This document shows, one piece after another, positions 1-7,519 of a DNA stretch of 64,000 nucleotides; position 1 is the stretch's first letter, and each line of letters begins with the position of its first letter. This stretch comes from Arthrobacter horti. GTDB taxonomy: Bacteria > Actinomycetota > Actinomycetes > Actinomycetales > Micrococcaceae. The notes under the pieces are model-generated. The model did not search any database, was not told the origin of the DNA, and worked only from the letters and a program-made list of their open reading frames with translations. The stretch covers positions 1 to 64,000 of the forward strand of contig NZ_JAVALS010000014.1 of the NCBI RefSeq assembly GCF_030731045.1. Reading direction: 5' to 3'. The position numbers and the translations under genes were made by a program.

Positions 1-1
1 C

Positions 2-241
2 CCACCCGGACCCAACTCCGGGACCGAGGTCAGAGACGGGGCCGGCACCGGCACTGTCGTCGGCGCCCTGGAATGGACCAGTCCCACCGGCCGCACACAC
101 CTCGACCACCCACCGACACCGGCAACCCACACCACATCGCCTCGAAGACCATCCGGAGCGGGTTCGAACCACTCAGAACCACATCCCGGCGGAGCGGCTC
201 CCCAAGCACCAGCTCCCCGCGGATCAGATCCGCCCTTTTGA
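2..241 (+). CDS. C-terminal end of a DUF222/HNH endonuclease-type protein (partial)
   Basis: An open frame enters from the left edge and runs 79 codons to a TGA at 239-241. It reads through a Gly/Thr-rich segment and a short stretch resembling WTSPTGRTHLDHPP, followed by a Pro/Ser-rich tail. In Arthrobacter-type genomes this Trp-Thr-Ser-Pro-x-Gly pattern is typical of the extreme C-terminus of the abundant DUF222 proteins that carry an HNH nuclease motif; that assignment is from family knowledge, since the HNH core itself lies outside the window. Upstream sequence would settle it. Confidence 0.55.
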   Translation, partial: PPGPNSGTEVRDGAGTGTVVGALEWTSPTGRTHLDHPPTPATHTTSPRRPSGAGSNHSEPHPGGAAPQAPAPRGSDPPF

Positions 242-268
242 TCCGTGGTAGTTCGTGGCCGGACAAAC

Positions 269-306
269 GGCAGGGACCGCCGAGCTCCTGCTCAGCGGCC
301 CCTGCC
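269..306. terminator. Bidirectional hairpin between convergent genes
   Basis: Two 16-base arms (269-284 and 291-306) pair with two imperfect positions around a 6-base loop. The hairpin sits between the end of the HNH-type gene and the end of the aquaporin gene, so it can serve both. There is only a short T tract on the plus strand. Confidence 0.5.
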
Positions 307-345
307 CTTTAGGAAAATCCCTTCAGGATTGTCCCGTCCGGGAAC

Positions 346-1293
346 TCACTTCCCGTCGAAGAAACCCTTCGCCTCTTCATGCTCCGCGGCGGCGCGCTGC
401 TCTGCGGTGGCGGCCTCCTTGGCTTCGGCGGCCTCCGCGGGAGCGGCGGTGACAGCTGCTTCAGTTGCGGTTGCGTTCTCGGCAACAGCGTCGTCGGCCG
501 ACTCATCAGCGACAACAGCCATCGGAGTGCTGCTCAGACTGATAAGGCGCGCCACCATGCCGGCCAGCAGCGCACCGGCCAGCGGAGCGACCCAGAAGAG
601 CCACTCCTGCTGAATCGCCCACGGCTCAGCGAAGACCGCCATGGCCAGGCTGCGCGCCGGGTTGAACTGGCTGTTGGACAGACTCTGTGCGAACTGACCC
701 AAAACGGCCACGGCAAGACCCACGGATACTGCCGCTGCTGCCACACCACGGCCACGGCCCTGTCGGGTGGCCGCCAGGTAAACGGCCGCCAGGACGATCG
801 AACCGATGATTTCCACCAGCAGAACGCCCGGCAGCTGCACCTTGAACGCGGAGTTGTCACCATAACCGGCTGCCACCACTCGGAAGATCTTTGAGCCGTC
901 CACGCCGGCCACATTGCTCAGCACGGCCAGCAAGACCAGAGCTGCGAGGAACCCGCCCGCTACCTGGCCCACCAGGTAGACCAGCGCGTCCTTCCAGGAC
1001 AGACGACCGGCAACGGCGGACGCCAGCGTCAGCACCGGGTTGAAGTGCCCGCCGCTGATGCGGCCCAGCGCATACATCGCGGCGACGGTCGCCAGGCCCG
1101 TGGCAACGGGGCCCGGGAACGGCGCCAGGTTGGTGTTGGTGAACATGACCACGCCGGCACCGCCCAGAATGATCAGGAACGCGCCCAGCAGCTCCGCCCC
1201 TCCCCTCAGCAGAACGTGCGGCTCCGCCACCACCGCGGGCTCGGCGGGGCTGTTCGCGGGCGATCCGGCGCTGACTGCGTCGACGGAAGTCAT
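346..1293 (-). CDS. MIP family channel (aquaporin)
   Basis: This 315-residue protein has the six-helix hourglass layout of a major intrinsic protein channel for water or small neutral solutes in the plasma membrane. The second half-helix carries the normal NPA followed by Arg (residues 211-214). The first is NPV instead of NPA (85-87, in GGHFNPVLTL), a substitution at a pore-lining motif. The last 50 or so residues are rich in Ala and Glu and probably cytoplasmic. I chose the ATG at 1293, which has AGGACA upstream; the frame stays open further 5', but that extension is Arg/Gly-rich and looks non-coding. The substrate cannot be assigned from sequence alone. Confidence 0.9.
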   Translation of the reverse strand: MTSVDAVSAGSPANSPAEPAVVAEPHVLLRGGAELLGAFLIILGGAGVVMFTNTNLAPFPGPVATGLATVAAMYALGRISGGHFNPVLTLASAVAGRLSWKDALVYLVGQVAGGFLAALVLLAVLSNVAGVDGSKIFRVVAAGYGDNSAFKVQLPGVLLVEIIGSIVLAAVYLAATRQGRGRGVAAAAVSVGLAVAVLGQFAQSLSNSQFNPARSLAMAVFAEPWAIQQEWLFWVAPLAGALLAGMVARLISLSSTPMAVVADESADDAVAENATATEAAVTAAPAEAAEAKEAATAEQRAAAEHEEAKGFFDGK

Positions 1294-1404
1294 GGGTGTC
1301 CTGTCCTTCGAATGTGCTGGTGATGAGCCATGGACCTCGCCACGGCACGGGCTCCCCACCTTGTCATTCCAGGCTGGAAGCCACCTGAACACCCATTTTA
1401 GGCC

Positions 1405-1439
1405 TGCCGGACCGGGCACCGGCGCCCCAGGCTCCGGCA
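1405..1439 (-). terminator. Hairpin after the second DUF202 gene
   Basis: Seven-base outer arms (1405-1411 and 1433-1439, TGCCGGA/TCCGGCA) enclose an inner GGGC/GCCC pairing, just downstream of the stop at 1449 on the minus strand. No clear T tract follows. Confidence 0.4.
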
Positions 1440-1448
1440 GAGCAGCCG

Positions 1449-1787
1449 CTAACGCACCAGCATCACGGCCACCGCACAGCAGGCCAGCAGGCACACCGCC
1501 GCCGACACCCCGGCGATCGCGAGCGCCCGCGGCGCCCCTTCGCCGTCGCGCAGGTGCCTCACCCGCTGGACCGCGAATGTGCACACCACCACGGTCGCGA
1601 CTCCCGCGGCCGCCACCGCCACGCCGTTCACCACCGTGACCTCGCCGCTCCCGTCGGATCGTGGGAACATCCAGGACCGCAGGATGAAGAAGTCCACCAC
1701 CAGCAGAGAGAGCAGCGTCCGGCGCCACGCCAGAGCGGTCCTCTGGGGCTGAAGCCCGGGATCCCGCGCCGGGACGTCCCTGCTCAA
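1449..1787 (-). CDS. DUF202 family membrane protein
   Basis: A 112-residue protein with the DUF202 signature near its start (LQPQRTALAWRRT) and three predicted transmembrane helices, a common arrangement in YidH-like proteins of unknown function. It begins with a TTG codon, 16 bases after the stop of the neighbouring DUF202 gene, so the two are probably co-transcribed. The ribosome binding site is weak; no better in-frame start exists before the conserved Arg-rich motif. Two adjacent and different DUF202 genes suggest a two-component membrane assembly (inference). Confidence 0.8.
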   Translation of the reverse strand: MSRDVPARDPGLQPQRTALAWRRTLLSLLVVDFFILRSWMFPRSDGSGEVTVVNGVAVAAAGVATVVVCTFAVQRVRHLRDGEGAPRALAIAGVSAAVCLLACCAVAVMLVR

Positions 1788-1803
1788 TGCCGTACGTCCA
1801 TGC

Positions 1804-2160
1804 TCAGTGCCGCACCACGATCAGGAGCGCAAGCACCATGGCCGCCACGACCACCACCACGCTCATCACCAGCAGCACCCAGGAGAACGGCAGCTCACGC
1901 CCGTGCCGCATGGCGTCTTCCGCCTGTGCCCACCGCCGGTACGCCATTGCGGCAAGTCCCGCCCCGATGAGCGCGAGCGCCACGCACAGCACGACACGCA
2001 GCACTTGGGGCGCGATGCCCGGCGCCAGCTGGTCGACGGCGACGGCACCGGCCAGGAGCGCCAGGGAGGTCCGCAGCCATGCGAGGAAGGTCCGTTCGTT
2101 GGCCAGGGAGAAGCGGTAGTCCGGAGCAGTGCCCTCTTGTCGCCACCGTGGTCGTCGCAT
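1804..2160 (-). CDS. DUF202/YidH family membrane protein
   Basis: This 118-residue protein starts with a short basic stretch followed by the DUF202 motif (FSLANERTFLAWLRTSLAL) and has three hydrophobic helices. It is related to E. coli YidH, whose function is not established. The ATG at 2160 lies six bases after a TACCCT -10 box, which fixes the start and implies a leaderless message. The second DUF202 gene follows directly. The ADP-ribosylglycohydrolase gene is divergent, with both promoters inside a 73-base gap. Confidence 0.85.
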   Translation of the reverse strand: MRRPRWRQEGTAPDYRFSLANERTFLAWLRTSLALLAGAVAVDQLAPGIAPQVLRVVLCVALALIGAGLAAMAYRRWAQAEDAMRHGRELPFSWVLLVMSVVVVVAAMVLALLIVVRH

Positions 2161-2166
2161 GGCTCA

Positions 2167-2172
2167 AGGGTA
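2167..2172 (-). promoter_or_regulatory. -10 box of the DUF202 pair (leaderless)
   Basis: TACCCT on the minus strand ends six bases before the ATG at 2160. No convincing -35 is visible. Confidence 0.55.
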
Positions 2173-2220
2173 TTCCCCGGCAGGGAACGCCGCCGCCCCG
2201 GCCCGCGGGACGGATCCGAC

Positions 2221-2226
2221 TAGGCT
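2221..2226 (+). promoter_or_regulatory. -10 box of the ADP-ribosylglycohydrolase gene (leaderless)
   Basis: TAGGCT ends seven bases before the ATG at 2234, so transcription should begin at or next to the start codon. This overrides the upstream in-frame start at 2129, which would overlap the divergent DUF202 gene. Confidence 0.6.
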
Positions 2227-2233
2227 TGTCCTC

Positions 2234-3274
2234 ATGTCACTCGCTTCCGCCATCCGCGGCTCCCTGCTGGGCGGGGCCCTGGGCGACGCCCTCGGCTACG
2301 CCGTCGAATTCGACCTGATGTCGCGCATCCGCGAGCGCTTCGGCGCCGACGGCCTGCGCGATTTCTCCCAACTGGACGGTCCCGCCGAATTCTCGGATGA
2401 CACGCAGATGACCCTCTACAGCGCCGACGGGCTCAACGAGGCCCTCGCCTGGGCCCGGGACGGCGTCCGCGCCGACGAACTGGCCTGTGTCTGGCTCGCC
2501 TACCTTCGCTGGCTCAGGACCCAGAACGCGGCCCTCCCGGAGTCCGCGCCCCACCCCGTGGACCGCTGGCTGGACGAGCAGCCGGTCATGCACCACCGGC
2601 GCCACCCGGGCAACGCCTGCCTCACGGGCCTCGCCTCGGGCCAGATGGGCACACTGAGCCGTCCGGTCAACCCGAACAGCAAAGGCTGCGGGACTGTGAT
2701 GCGGGCCGCCCCCTTCGGGATGGTCCCCCAGCTGGCACCGGACGCAGTCCTGAAGCTGAGCACCGACGCCGCCGCGCTGACCCACGGCCACCCGGCCGCG
2801 CACCAGGCCGCCGCCCAGTTCTCCCTCCTCATCCACGAGCTGCTCGGCGGCGCCACCCTGCAGGCGGCCGCCGCCGCGCTGCGGGAGCGGATCTCCGCGG
2901 ACACCACCACCGATCCCGCCATGCTGGGCCGCGTGACCCGCGCCTTGGAGCTGGCCGGCGCCGGGACGCTCCTGTCCCCCGAGGATCTCATCGCCGAGCT
3001 CGGTGAGGGCTGGGTCGCGGAGGAGGCCCTCGCCGTCGCGCTCTACGCCACGCTGGTCACCGCGGACGACGACGCCGAGCGGCACTTCCGCACGGCGGTC
3101 GCCGTCGCGGTCAATCACGACGGCGACTCGGACTCCACGGGCTCCCTCGCCGGGAACATCGTCGGGGCGGTCCACGGGGAGGCGGCGCTGCCGGCGGAGT
3201 GGCTCGGGGCCGTGACCGGGCTTGACGTGGTGAGGCGGATCGCCCAGGACCTCGCGGATCTGATCAGCGAATAG
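2234..3274 (+). CDS. ADP-ribosylglycohydrolase family protein
   Basis: A 346-residue all-helical hydrolase of the DraG/ARH family, which removes ADP-ribose from modified proteins or small molecules using two metal ions. Visible signatures are the N-terminal GALGDALGYAVEF, the metal-binding SDDTQ at residues 54-58, and the C-terminal GDSDSTGSLAGN with its acidic ligands. The length is normal for the family. The start is set by the leaderless promoter just upstream. Its 3' end overlaps the convergent exonuclease gene by 11 bases. The partner ADP-ribosyltransferase is not in the window, so the target (protein, nucleic acid or free metabolite) is unknown. Confidence 0.9.
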   Translation: MSLASAIRGSLLGGALGDALGYAVEFDLMSRIRERFGADGLRDFSQLDGPAEFSDDTQMTLYSADGLNEALAWARDGVRADELACVWLAYLRWLRTQNAALPESAPHPVDRWLDEQPVMHHRRHPGNACLTGLASGQMGTLSRPVNPNSKGCGTVMRAAPFGMVPQLAPDAVLKLSTDAAALTHGHPAAHQAAAQFSLLIHELLGGATLQAAAAALRERISADTTTDPAMLGRVTRALELAGAGTLLSPEDLIAELGEGWVAEEALAVALYATLVTADDDAERHFRTAVAVAVNHDGDSDSTGSLAGNIVGAVHGEAALPAEWLGAVTGLDVVRRIAQDLADLISE

Positions 3275-3863
3275 GGCCGGGTGAGCGGACGGCCTTGCCG
3301 GCGTTCACCGGAAGGCTCATGCCCAGTCCTTCATAAAGTTCCTGCACGGTCCCGGCGCCTTGCCGCCGTGCGATGTCCACCAGGATTCCGGCGCAGGCGC
3401 GGGCGTCCTCGGCCGGGTCGTGGTGGTGCACCAACGGCACGCGGGCGTACTGTGCCGCGAACGGCAGGGAGTTGGACGGCAGGCTGTAGCAGCGGCGGGA
3501 CAGCACCACGGTGCACGCGTAGCGGTACAGCGGAGCCTGCTGGCCCGAGATCCGGAGGGCCGCCTCGATGACGCCCAGGTCGAACGCCGCGTTGTGAGCC
3601 GCCACCACGTCGTCGCCGATGAAATCCCGGATGCGGGGGAAAAGTTCCTGGAAGCGCGGCACCCCGGCCACTTCGTGGGGGTGGATCCCATGGATGGCGA
3701 TGTTCCGGGGGTCGAAATGATCATGGCCTTCGGGCGGCCGGATCAGGAAGGTCTCCTCCGCCACCACCCGGCCATCCCGGACCCGGGTCATGCCGATGGC
3801 ACAAGGGGAGCCCCAGAATCCATTCGCGGTCTCGAAGTCGATCGCGGTGAAGTCCAGGGCCAC
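3264..3863 (-). CDS. DEDD-type 3'-5' exonuclease (DnaQ-like)
   Basis: This 199-residue protein is a stand-alone exonuclease domain of the DNA polymerase III epsilon superfamily. Exo I is DFETAN (Asp9, Glu11), Exo II is AHNAAFDLGVIEAAL, and Exo III is HHDPAEDARA with the catalytic His and final Asp, placing it in the DEDDh subgroup. It may act in proofreading, repair or RNA trimming; nothing in the context fixes the substrate. The GTG start at 3863 lies six bases after a TAGGCT -10 box. The 3' end overlaps the convergent ADP-ribosylglycohydrolase gene. Confidence 0.87.
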   Translation of the reverse strand: MALDFTAIDFETANGFWGSPCAIGMTRVRDGRVVAEETFLIRPPEGHDHFDPRNIAIHGIHPHEVAGVPRFQELFPRIRDFIGDDVVAAHNAAFDLGVIEAALRISGQQAPLYRYACTVVLSRRCYSLPSNSLPFAAQYARVPLVHHHDPAEDARACAGILVDIARRQGAGTVQELYEGLGMSLPVNAGKAVRSPGPIR

Positions 3864-3869
3864 TCCCCA

Positions 3870-3875
3870 AGCCTA
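3870..3875 (-). promoter_or_regulatory. -10 box of the exonuclease gene (leaderless)
   Basis: TAGGCT on the minus strand, six bases before the GTG start at 3863. Confidence 0.55.
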
Positions 3876-3900
3876 CGCCCTCCGGCGGGTGCGCTTGCCC

Positions 3901-4587
3901 TCAGACGGCCGTCCGCCGGAGGGTGATGAAGGACCCGGTCCCGAGGGCGGCCGCCAGCAGCGCCACGATCCCGGCGACGCCGATGGCCTGGGCCTGGACG
4001 AAGAACCCGCCCACGGCCGGCCAGGAACCGGACACGGTCACCAGCACCACGGCCGCCACCACCAGCACCGCCAGGGAGATGACTCCGATCAAGGTCCCCG
4101 TCACACCCCAGCGCCTGTACACCGTGGCGGCCCAGAACCCCACCGAGAAGAAGAACATCGCGGCCACGAACGGGATCACCATGCTGTGCCACCACGGGCC
4201 GTCGATGACGTACGGGATCCGGAAGAAGTACCCGTTCAGCCACCAGCCGCCGGTCAGCCGCTCCAGCTGGCTCCCCGCCCAGAACACCACGGCCAGTCCG
4301 AGCGCCACGCCGCCGAACGCCAAGTGTGTCCCCAGGAAGTAGCTCTTCCGGGACACACTCATGCCCAAGGAGAACGGGAACGTCAGGGTGAGGCTCTGGA
4401 TCCCCAGGACGAAGAAGTACCAGAGCGGTGCGAACGCCGCGCCTCCCGTGCGCTTGTCCTCCACGGGGATGATTGCGAAGATCACCAAGGACAGCAGGAG
4501 CGATCCTCCAAGAATCACCGCCGGGACGCCCAAAAACGTCCACTTGTTGATCAATTGCATGCGGCTGACCGCCAGGACCCTGCTCAT
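3901..4587 (-). CDS. ABC transporter membrane subunit of the GntR-linked operon
   Basis: A 228-residue hydrophobic protein with about six transmembrane helices and no recognisable enzymatic motif. Its start overlaps the stop of the ATP-binding gene by four bases (ATGA), so it is translationally coupled and is presumably the permease of that ABC system. The GntR-ATPase-permease order resembles the Ytr-type transporters of Firmicutes and Actinobacteria, which are often induced by cell-envelope stress. That functional link is inference from gene order. Confidence 0.8.
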   Translation of the reverse strand: MSRVLAVSRMQLINKWTFLGVPAVILGGSLLLSLVIFAIIPVEDKRTGGAAFAPLWYFFVLGIQSLTLTFPFSLGMSVSRKSYFLGTHLAFGGVALGLAVVFWAGSQLERLTGGWWLNGYFFRIPYVIDGPWWHSMVIPFVAAMFFFSVGFWAATVYRRWGVTGTLIGVISLAVLVVAAVVLVTVSGSWPAVGGFFVQAQAIGVAGIVALLAAALGTGSFITLRRTAV

Positions 4588-5528
4588 CGCGACACCTCCG
4601 TGAATTCCGCTTCGAACGCGCTCATGGCCGCCTGACTGGCGGCCATTCCGCCCCCGGAGTGGGCCAGGGACGCATGGACCACCAGTTGCTGCAGGGACAC
4701 CTGCCCCAGGGTGAGACCCAGTTCCGCCGCTTCCCGCCGCTCCGCGACGCTCAGCTGTGCACGAACCGACACGGAAGCCGTGTTCATCAGACGCTCTTCG
4801 AACAGCACCTCGCGCCCGCTCACAAAGGAGGCGACGACGCCGGCCGGCCCGGACACGGTGACCGCGGAGCCGCGGACCGCCTCGGCGTCGTCGTTCATGA
4901 TGATGCGCCCGCGGTCGATCACCACCACGTGCTCCAGCAGGTTCGCGACCTCGTCGATCAGGTGCGAGGAGAGCACCACGGTGCGAGGGTGCTCCGCATA
5001 GTCCCTGACCAGGTGGTCGTAGAAGAGGTGCCGGGCCACGGCGTCCAGGCCCAGGTACGGCTCGTCGAAGAACGTCAGCTCGGCGCGGCTCGCCAGGCCG
5101 ATGATGATGCCGACGGCGGAGAGCTGGCCCCGGGAGAGCTTCTTGATCTGGCGCTTCTGCGGCAGCTGGAAGTCCTCCGCCAGTCGCAGCGCGAACTCCT
5201 GGTCCCAGCCCTCGAAGAACAGGGACGCCGCCCGGAACGCCTGGGCGGGGGTGAAGTTGTCCGGGTACTTCTGGGACTCCCGGATGAAGCAGAGCCTGCG
5301 GAGCACCGCCTCGTTCTCGTAGGGGTCCTCTCCGAAGACCTCCACGGTCCCGTCGCTCGGGAATCCCTGGGCGGTGAGGACGGACATGAGGGTTGTCTTG
5401 CCGGCCCCGTTGCGGCCCAGCAGACCGTAGATCCTGTCCTTGCGGAACGTCAGGCTGATGGTATCCAGCGCGGTGACGTCCTTGTAGCGACGTGTCAGGT
5501 CCGTCACCCGGACCACGTCTTCACTCAT
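4584..5528 (-). CDS. ABC transporter ATP-binding protein (YtrB-like)
   Basis: This 314-residue ATPase has Walker A GRNGAGKT (38-45), the ABC signature LSRGQ, Walker B ending in FFDEP, and a switch histidine in SSHLIDE. The C-terminal 100 or so residues form an extra domain, as in YtrB-type exporters. The start overlaps the regulator gene by eight bases, with GGGAAGG as ribosome binding site. It energises the membrane subunit encoded directly downstream. The signature LSRGQ deviates from the consensus LSGGQ, as is common in this subfamily. Confidence 0.88.
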   Translation of the reverse strand: MSEDVVRVTDLTRRYKDVTALDTISLTFRKDRIYGLLGRNGAGKTTLMSVLTAQGFPSDGTVEVFGEDPYENEAVLRRLCFIRESQKYPDNFTPAQAFRAASLFFEGWDQEFALRLAEDFQLPQKRQIKKLSRGQLSAVGIIIGLASRAELTFFDEPYLGLDAVARHLFYDHLVRDYAEHPRTVVLSSHLIDEVANLLEHVVVIDRGRIIMNDDAEAVRGSAVTVSGPAGVVASFVSGREVLFEERLMNTASVSVRAQLSVAERREAAELGLTLGQVSLQQLVVHASLAHSGGGMAASQAAMSAFEAEFTEVSR

Positions 5529-5943
5529 GATGCTGCCTTCCCCTGGTGCTCACAACGTCCGTGTTCAACGCGTCTTCAGGTCCCGCGCCGTCCAGAGCCG
5601 CTGTCAGCATGGCCAGCAGTTCGCCGCGGGAGATCCCCAGCTTGTCCGCTTCCATGCAGAGAGGCTGAACGAACTGGGCCCGGAAGTCATCCCGGCGCCG
5701 GCCCAGGAGCCGGTCACGCGCCCCAGCCGCGACGAACATGCCGATCCCGCGGCGCTTGTACAGAATCCCTTCATCCACCAAGGTGTTCACTCCCTTTGCA
5801 GCCGTGGCCGGGTTGATGCGGTAGAACTGGGCGAATTCGTTGGTCGAGGGGACCTGCCCCTCCTCCGGCAGTGCGCCGGAGACGATGTCGTTCTCGATCA
5901 GGGCCGCGATCTGCAGGAAGATCGGGCCGGAGTCGTCAATCAT
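5521..5943 (-). CDS. GntR family transcriptional regulator (YtrA subfamily)
   Basis: A 140-residue regulator with an N-terminal winged helix-turn-helix (IFLQIAALIENDIVSG through VPSTNEFAQFYRINPATAAKG) and a short C-terminal dimerisation tail, typical of the YtrA subgroup. I chose the ATG at 5943, which has GGGAGGT five bases upstream; the frame stays open nine codons further, but that start would lie inside the operator. It heads the operon with the ABC transporter genes and most likely represses it through the palindrome at 5963-5988. Confidence 0.9.
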   Translation of the reverse strand: MIDDSGPIFLQIAALIENDIVSGALPEEGQVPSTNEFAQFYRINPATAAKGVNTLVDEGILYKRRGIGMFVAAGARDRLLGRRRDDFRAQFVQPLCMEADKLGISRGELLAMLTAALDGAGPEDALNTDVVSTRGRQHHE

Positions 5944-5962
5944 CGCCACCTCCCAGCCACAC

Positions 5963-5988
5963 TGGTTCATTACTCATGTAATTAACCA
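5963..5988 (-). promoter_or_regulatory. Palindromic operator for the GntR regulator
   Basis: An 11+4+11 inverted repeat: TGGTTAATTAC on the minus strand pairs with GTAATGAACCA with one mismatch. It ends 20 bases before the regulator start codon, where it would block the promoter. Just upstream lies a tandem CTATGGTT repeat. The AT-rich operator stands out in this GC-rich sequence. Confidence 0.7.
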
Positions 5989-6055
5989 TAGAACCATAGG
6001 TGCCTGAGAGCAAGGTCATGATCCGCTCGATCCGTGGATGCCCACCAGGAGCCCG

Positions 6056-6061
6056 TAGTCT
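6056..6061 (+). promoter_or_regulatory. -10 box of the DedA gene (leaderless)
   Basis: TAGTCT ends six bases before the GTG at 6068. Confidence 0.5.
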
Positions 6062-6067
6062 TGAAGG

Positions 6068-6778
6068 GTGATCACCGCCTCCATCGCCACCGCCCTGCCC
6101 GCCCTGGCGCGCGTTCCCGTGCCCACCGCGTCGTTCCTGCCCGACTGGCTGAACCCGCAGATCTTCCTGGCCGACCCGGCCCTGGCCCCGTGGGTGGTCC
6201 TGCTGGTGTGCGGCATCATCTTCGCCGAGACCGGTCTGCTGGTGGGCTTCTTCCTGCCGGGCGATTCAATGCTCTTCACGGCCGGTCTCCTGGTGGCCAC
6301 CGGGACCATCAAGTTCAACATCGTGGCCCTCATGGCACTGGTGATCGTCTCCGCCATCATCGGCAACCAGTGCGGCTACCTGATCGGGCGCAAGGCCGGC
6401 CCGGCCCTCTTCAAGCGCCCGGACTCCCGCCTGTTCAAGCACGAGAACGTGGACAAGGCCCACGCCTTCTTCGAGAAGCACGGCGGCAAGGCCCTCGTCC
6501 TGGCCCGCTTCGTGCCCATCATCCGCACCTTCGTCCCCGTGATCGTGGGTGTCGCGGAGTACGAGGCGAAGAAGTTCTTCCTCTTCAACATCATCGGCGC
6601 AGTGCTCTGGGGCGGCGGCGTGACGCTGCTCGGCTTCGTGCTGGGTGACAGCGTGCCGTGGGTGTCCAAGAACCTGGACCTGATCTTCATCCTGATCGTG
6701 CTGGTGTCCGTGCTGCCCATCGTCATTGAGGGTGTCAAGGGCTACCTGGAGAAGCGGAAGCAGTCCGACAAGGCCTGA
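6068..6778 (+). CDS. DedA family membrane protein (VTT domain)
   Basis: This 236-residue integral membrane protein has the DedA/VTT core: FAETGLLVGFFLPGDSMLF, the GxxxGYLIGRKAG segment, and ARFVPIIRTFVPVIVGV with the conserved arginines. The family is implicated in lipid-carrier (undecaprenyl phosphate) or phospholipid flipping and in envelope homeostasis. The GTG start sits six bases after a TAGTCT -10 box, so the message is probably leaderless. It is a single-gene unit that ends at a perfect 26-bp palindrome. Confidence 0.88.
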   Translation: MITASIATALPALARVPVPTASFLPDWLNPQIFLADPALAPWVVLLVCGIIFAETGLLVGFFLPGDSMLFTAGLLVATGTIKFNIVALMALVIVSAIIGNQCGYLIGRKAGPALFKRPDSRLFKHENVDKAHAFFEKHGGKALVLARFVPIIRTFVPVIVGVAEYEAKKFFLFNIIGAVLWGGGVTLLGFVLGDSVPWVSKNLDLIFILIVLVSVLPIVIEGVKGYLEKRKQSDKA

Positions 6779-6791
6779 GCACCCCCCAACG

Positions 6792-6856
6792 CCAACTGGT
6801 CCGGTCCATCTGTCGCTTTGAGCAGTTCATAGCGACAGATGGACCGGACCAGTTGG
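6792..6856. repeat. 65-base palindrome, copy A (bidirectional terminator-like repeat)
   Basis: A perfect 26-bp stem (6792-6817 with 6831-6856) around a 13-base loop, located between the convergent dedA and rdgB ends. It is nearly identical to the element at 27306-27370, with paired compensating changes. It probably acts as a transcription end signal for both strands; there is no long T tract. Confidence 0.85.
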
Positions 6857-6868
6857 TTTAAGGAGTGC

Positions 6869-7519
6869 TCAGGACAGCGCCTTCACGATCGCGGGCAGCA
6901 GGGCCCGGAACGCCTTGCCGCGGTGGCTGATGGCGTTCTTCTCCTCACGGCTGAGCTCGGCGCAGCTGCGCGTCTCCCCCGTGGGCTCCAGGATGGGGTC
7001 GTAGCCGAAGCCGCCCTCACCGCGGGGAACCGCGAGCAAGGTGCCGTCCAGCGTGCCGTACTCGACGACGTCGTACGCCTCGGTGCCGTCGGCGGCCGGC
7101 ACGGTGAGCGCGGCGGCACAGACGAAGGAGGCGCCGCGGTGCGGCTCGGCGATGTCTTCCAACTGGGCCAGGAGGAGGTCCAGATTGGCCTGGTCGTCGC
7201 CGTGACGGCCTGCCCAGCGGGCGGAGAAGATGCCCGGGGCGCCGCCCAGGATGTCCACGCTGAGACCGGAGTCATCGGCGATCGAGGGCAGGCCGGTGGC
7301 CTCCGCCACCGCACGCGACTTCTTCAGGGAGTTCTCCGCGAAGCTGGTCCCGTCCTCCACCACGTCCGGGACGCCGGCGGTCTCGGCGTCGATCACCTGG
7401 GTGTCGACGTCCAGGCCGGGCACCTGGTCGCGCAGGAGGTCGCGGAGCTCCTTGAGCTTGCCGGCGTTGCGGGTGGCGAGGACCAGGCGGGCGCCGCGGG
7501 ATCCGGAACCAGCACTCAC
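6869..7519 (-). CDS. rdgB: RdgB/HAM1 XTP/dITP pyrophosphatase
   Basis: A 216-residue Maf/HAM1-fold enzyme that hydrolyses non-canonical purine triphosphates (ITP, XTP and dITP) to the monophosphate plus pyrophosphate, keeping nucleotide pools clean. Signatures are [12 protein letters not shown] near the start, [11 protein letters not shown], and [23 protein letters not shown] with the metal-binding Asp residues. Its start overlaps the end of rph by four bases, matching the conserved rph-rdgB pair of actinobacteria. Confidence 0.95.
   Translation of the reverse strand: MSAGSGSRGARLVLATRNAGKLKELRDLLRDQVPGLDVDTQVIDAETAGVPDVVEDGTSFAENSLKKSRAVAEATGLPSIADDSGLSVDILGGAPGIFSARWAGRHGDDQANLDLLLAQLEDIAEPHRGASFVCAAALTVPAADGTEAYDVVEYGTLDGTLLAVPRGEGGFGYDPILEPTGETRSCAELSREEKNAISHRGKAFRALLPAIVKALS

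Noticed and set aside
23-266. Short minus-strand frame at the left edge
   Set aside because: It lies opposite the HNH-type C-terminal frame, has no motif, and crosses the terminator-like region.
346-1728. 460-residue version of the aquaporin gene
   Set aside because: The extra N-terminal 145 residues are Arg/Gly/Ala-rich, overlap the DUF202 gene on the same strand in another frame, and have no homology; the ATG at 1293 has a ribosome site.
6792-6856. Palindrome as an insertion-sequence end or attachment site
   Set aside because: No transposase, target duplication or integrase is nearby, and the element is a complete hairpin instead of two separated ends.
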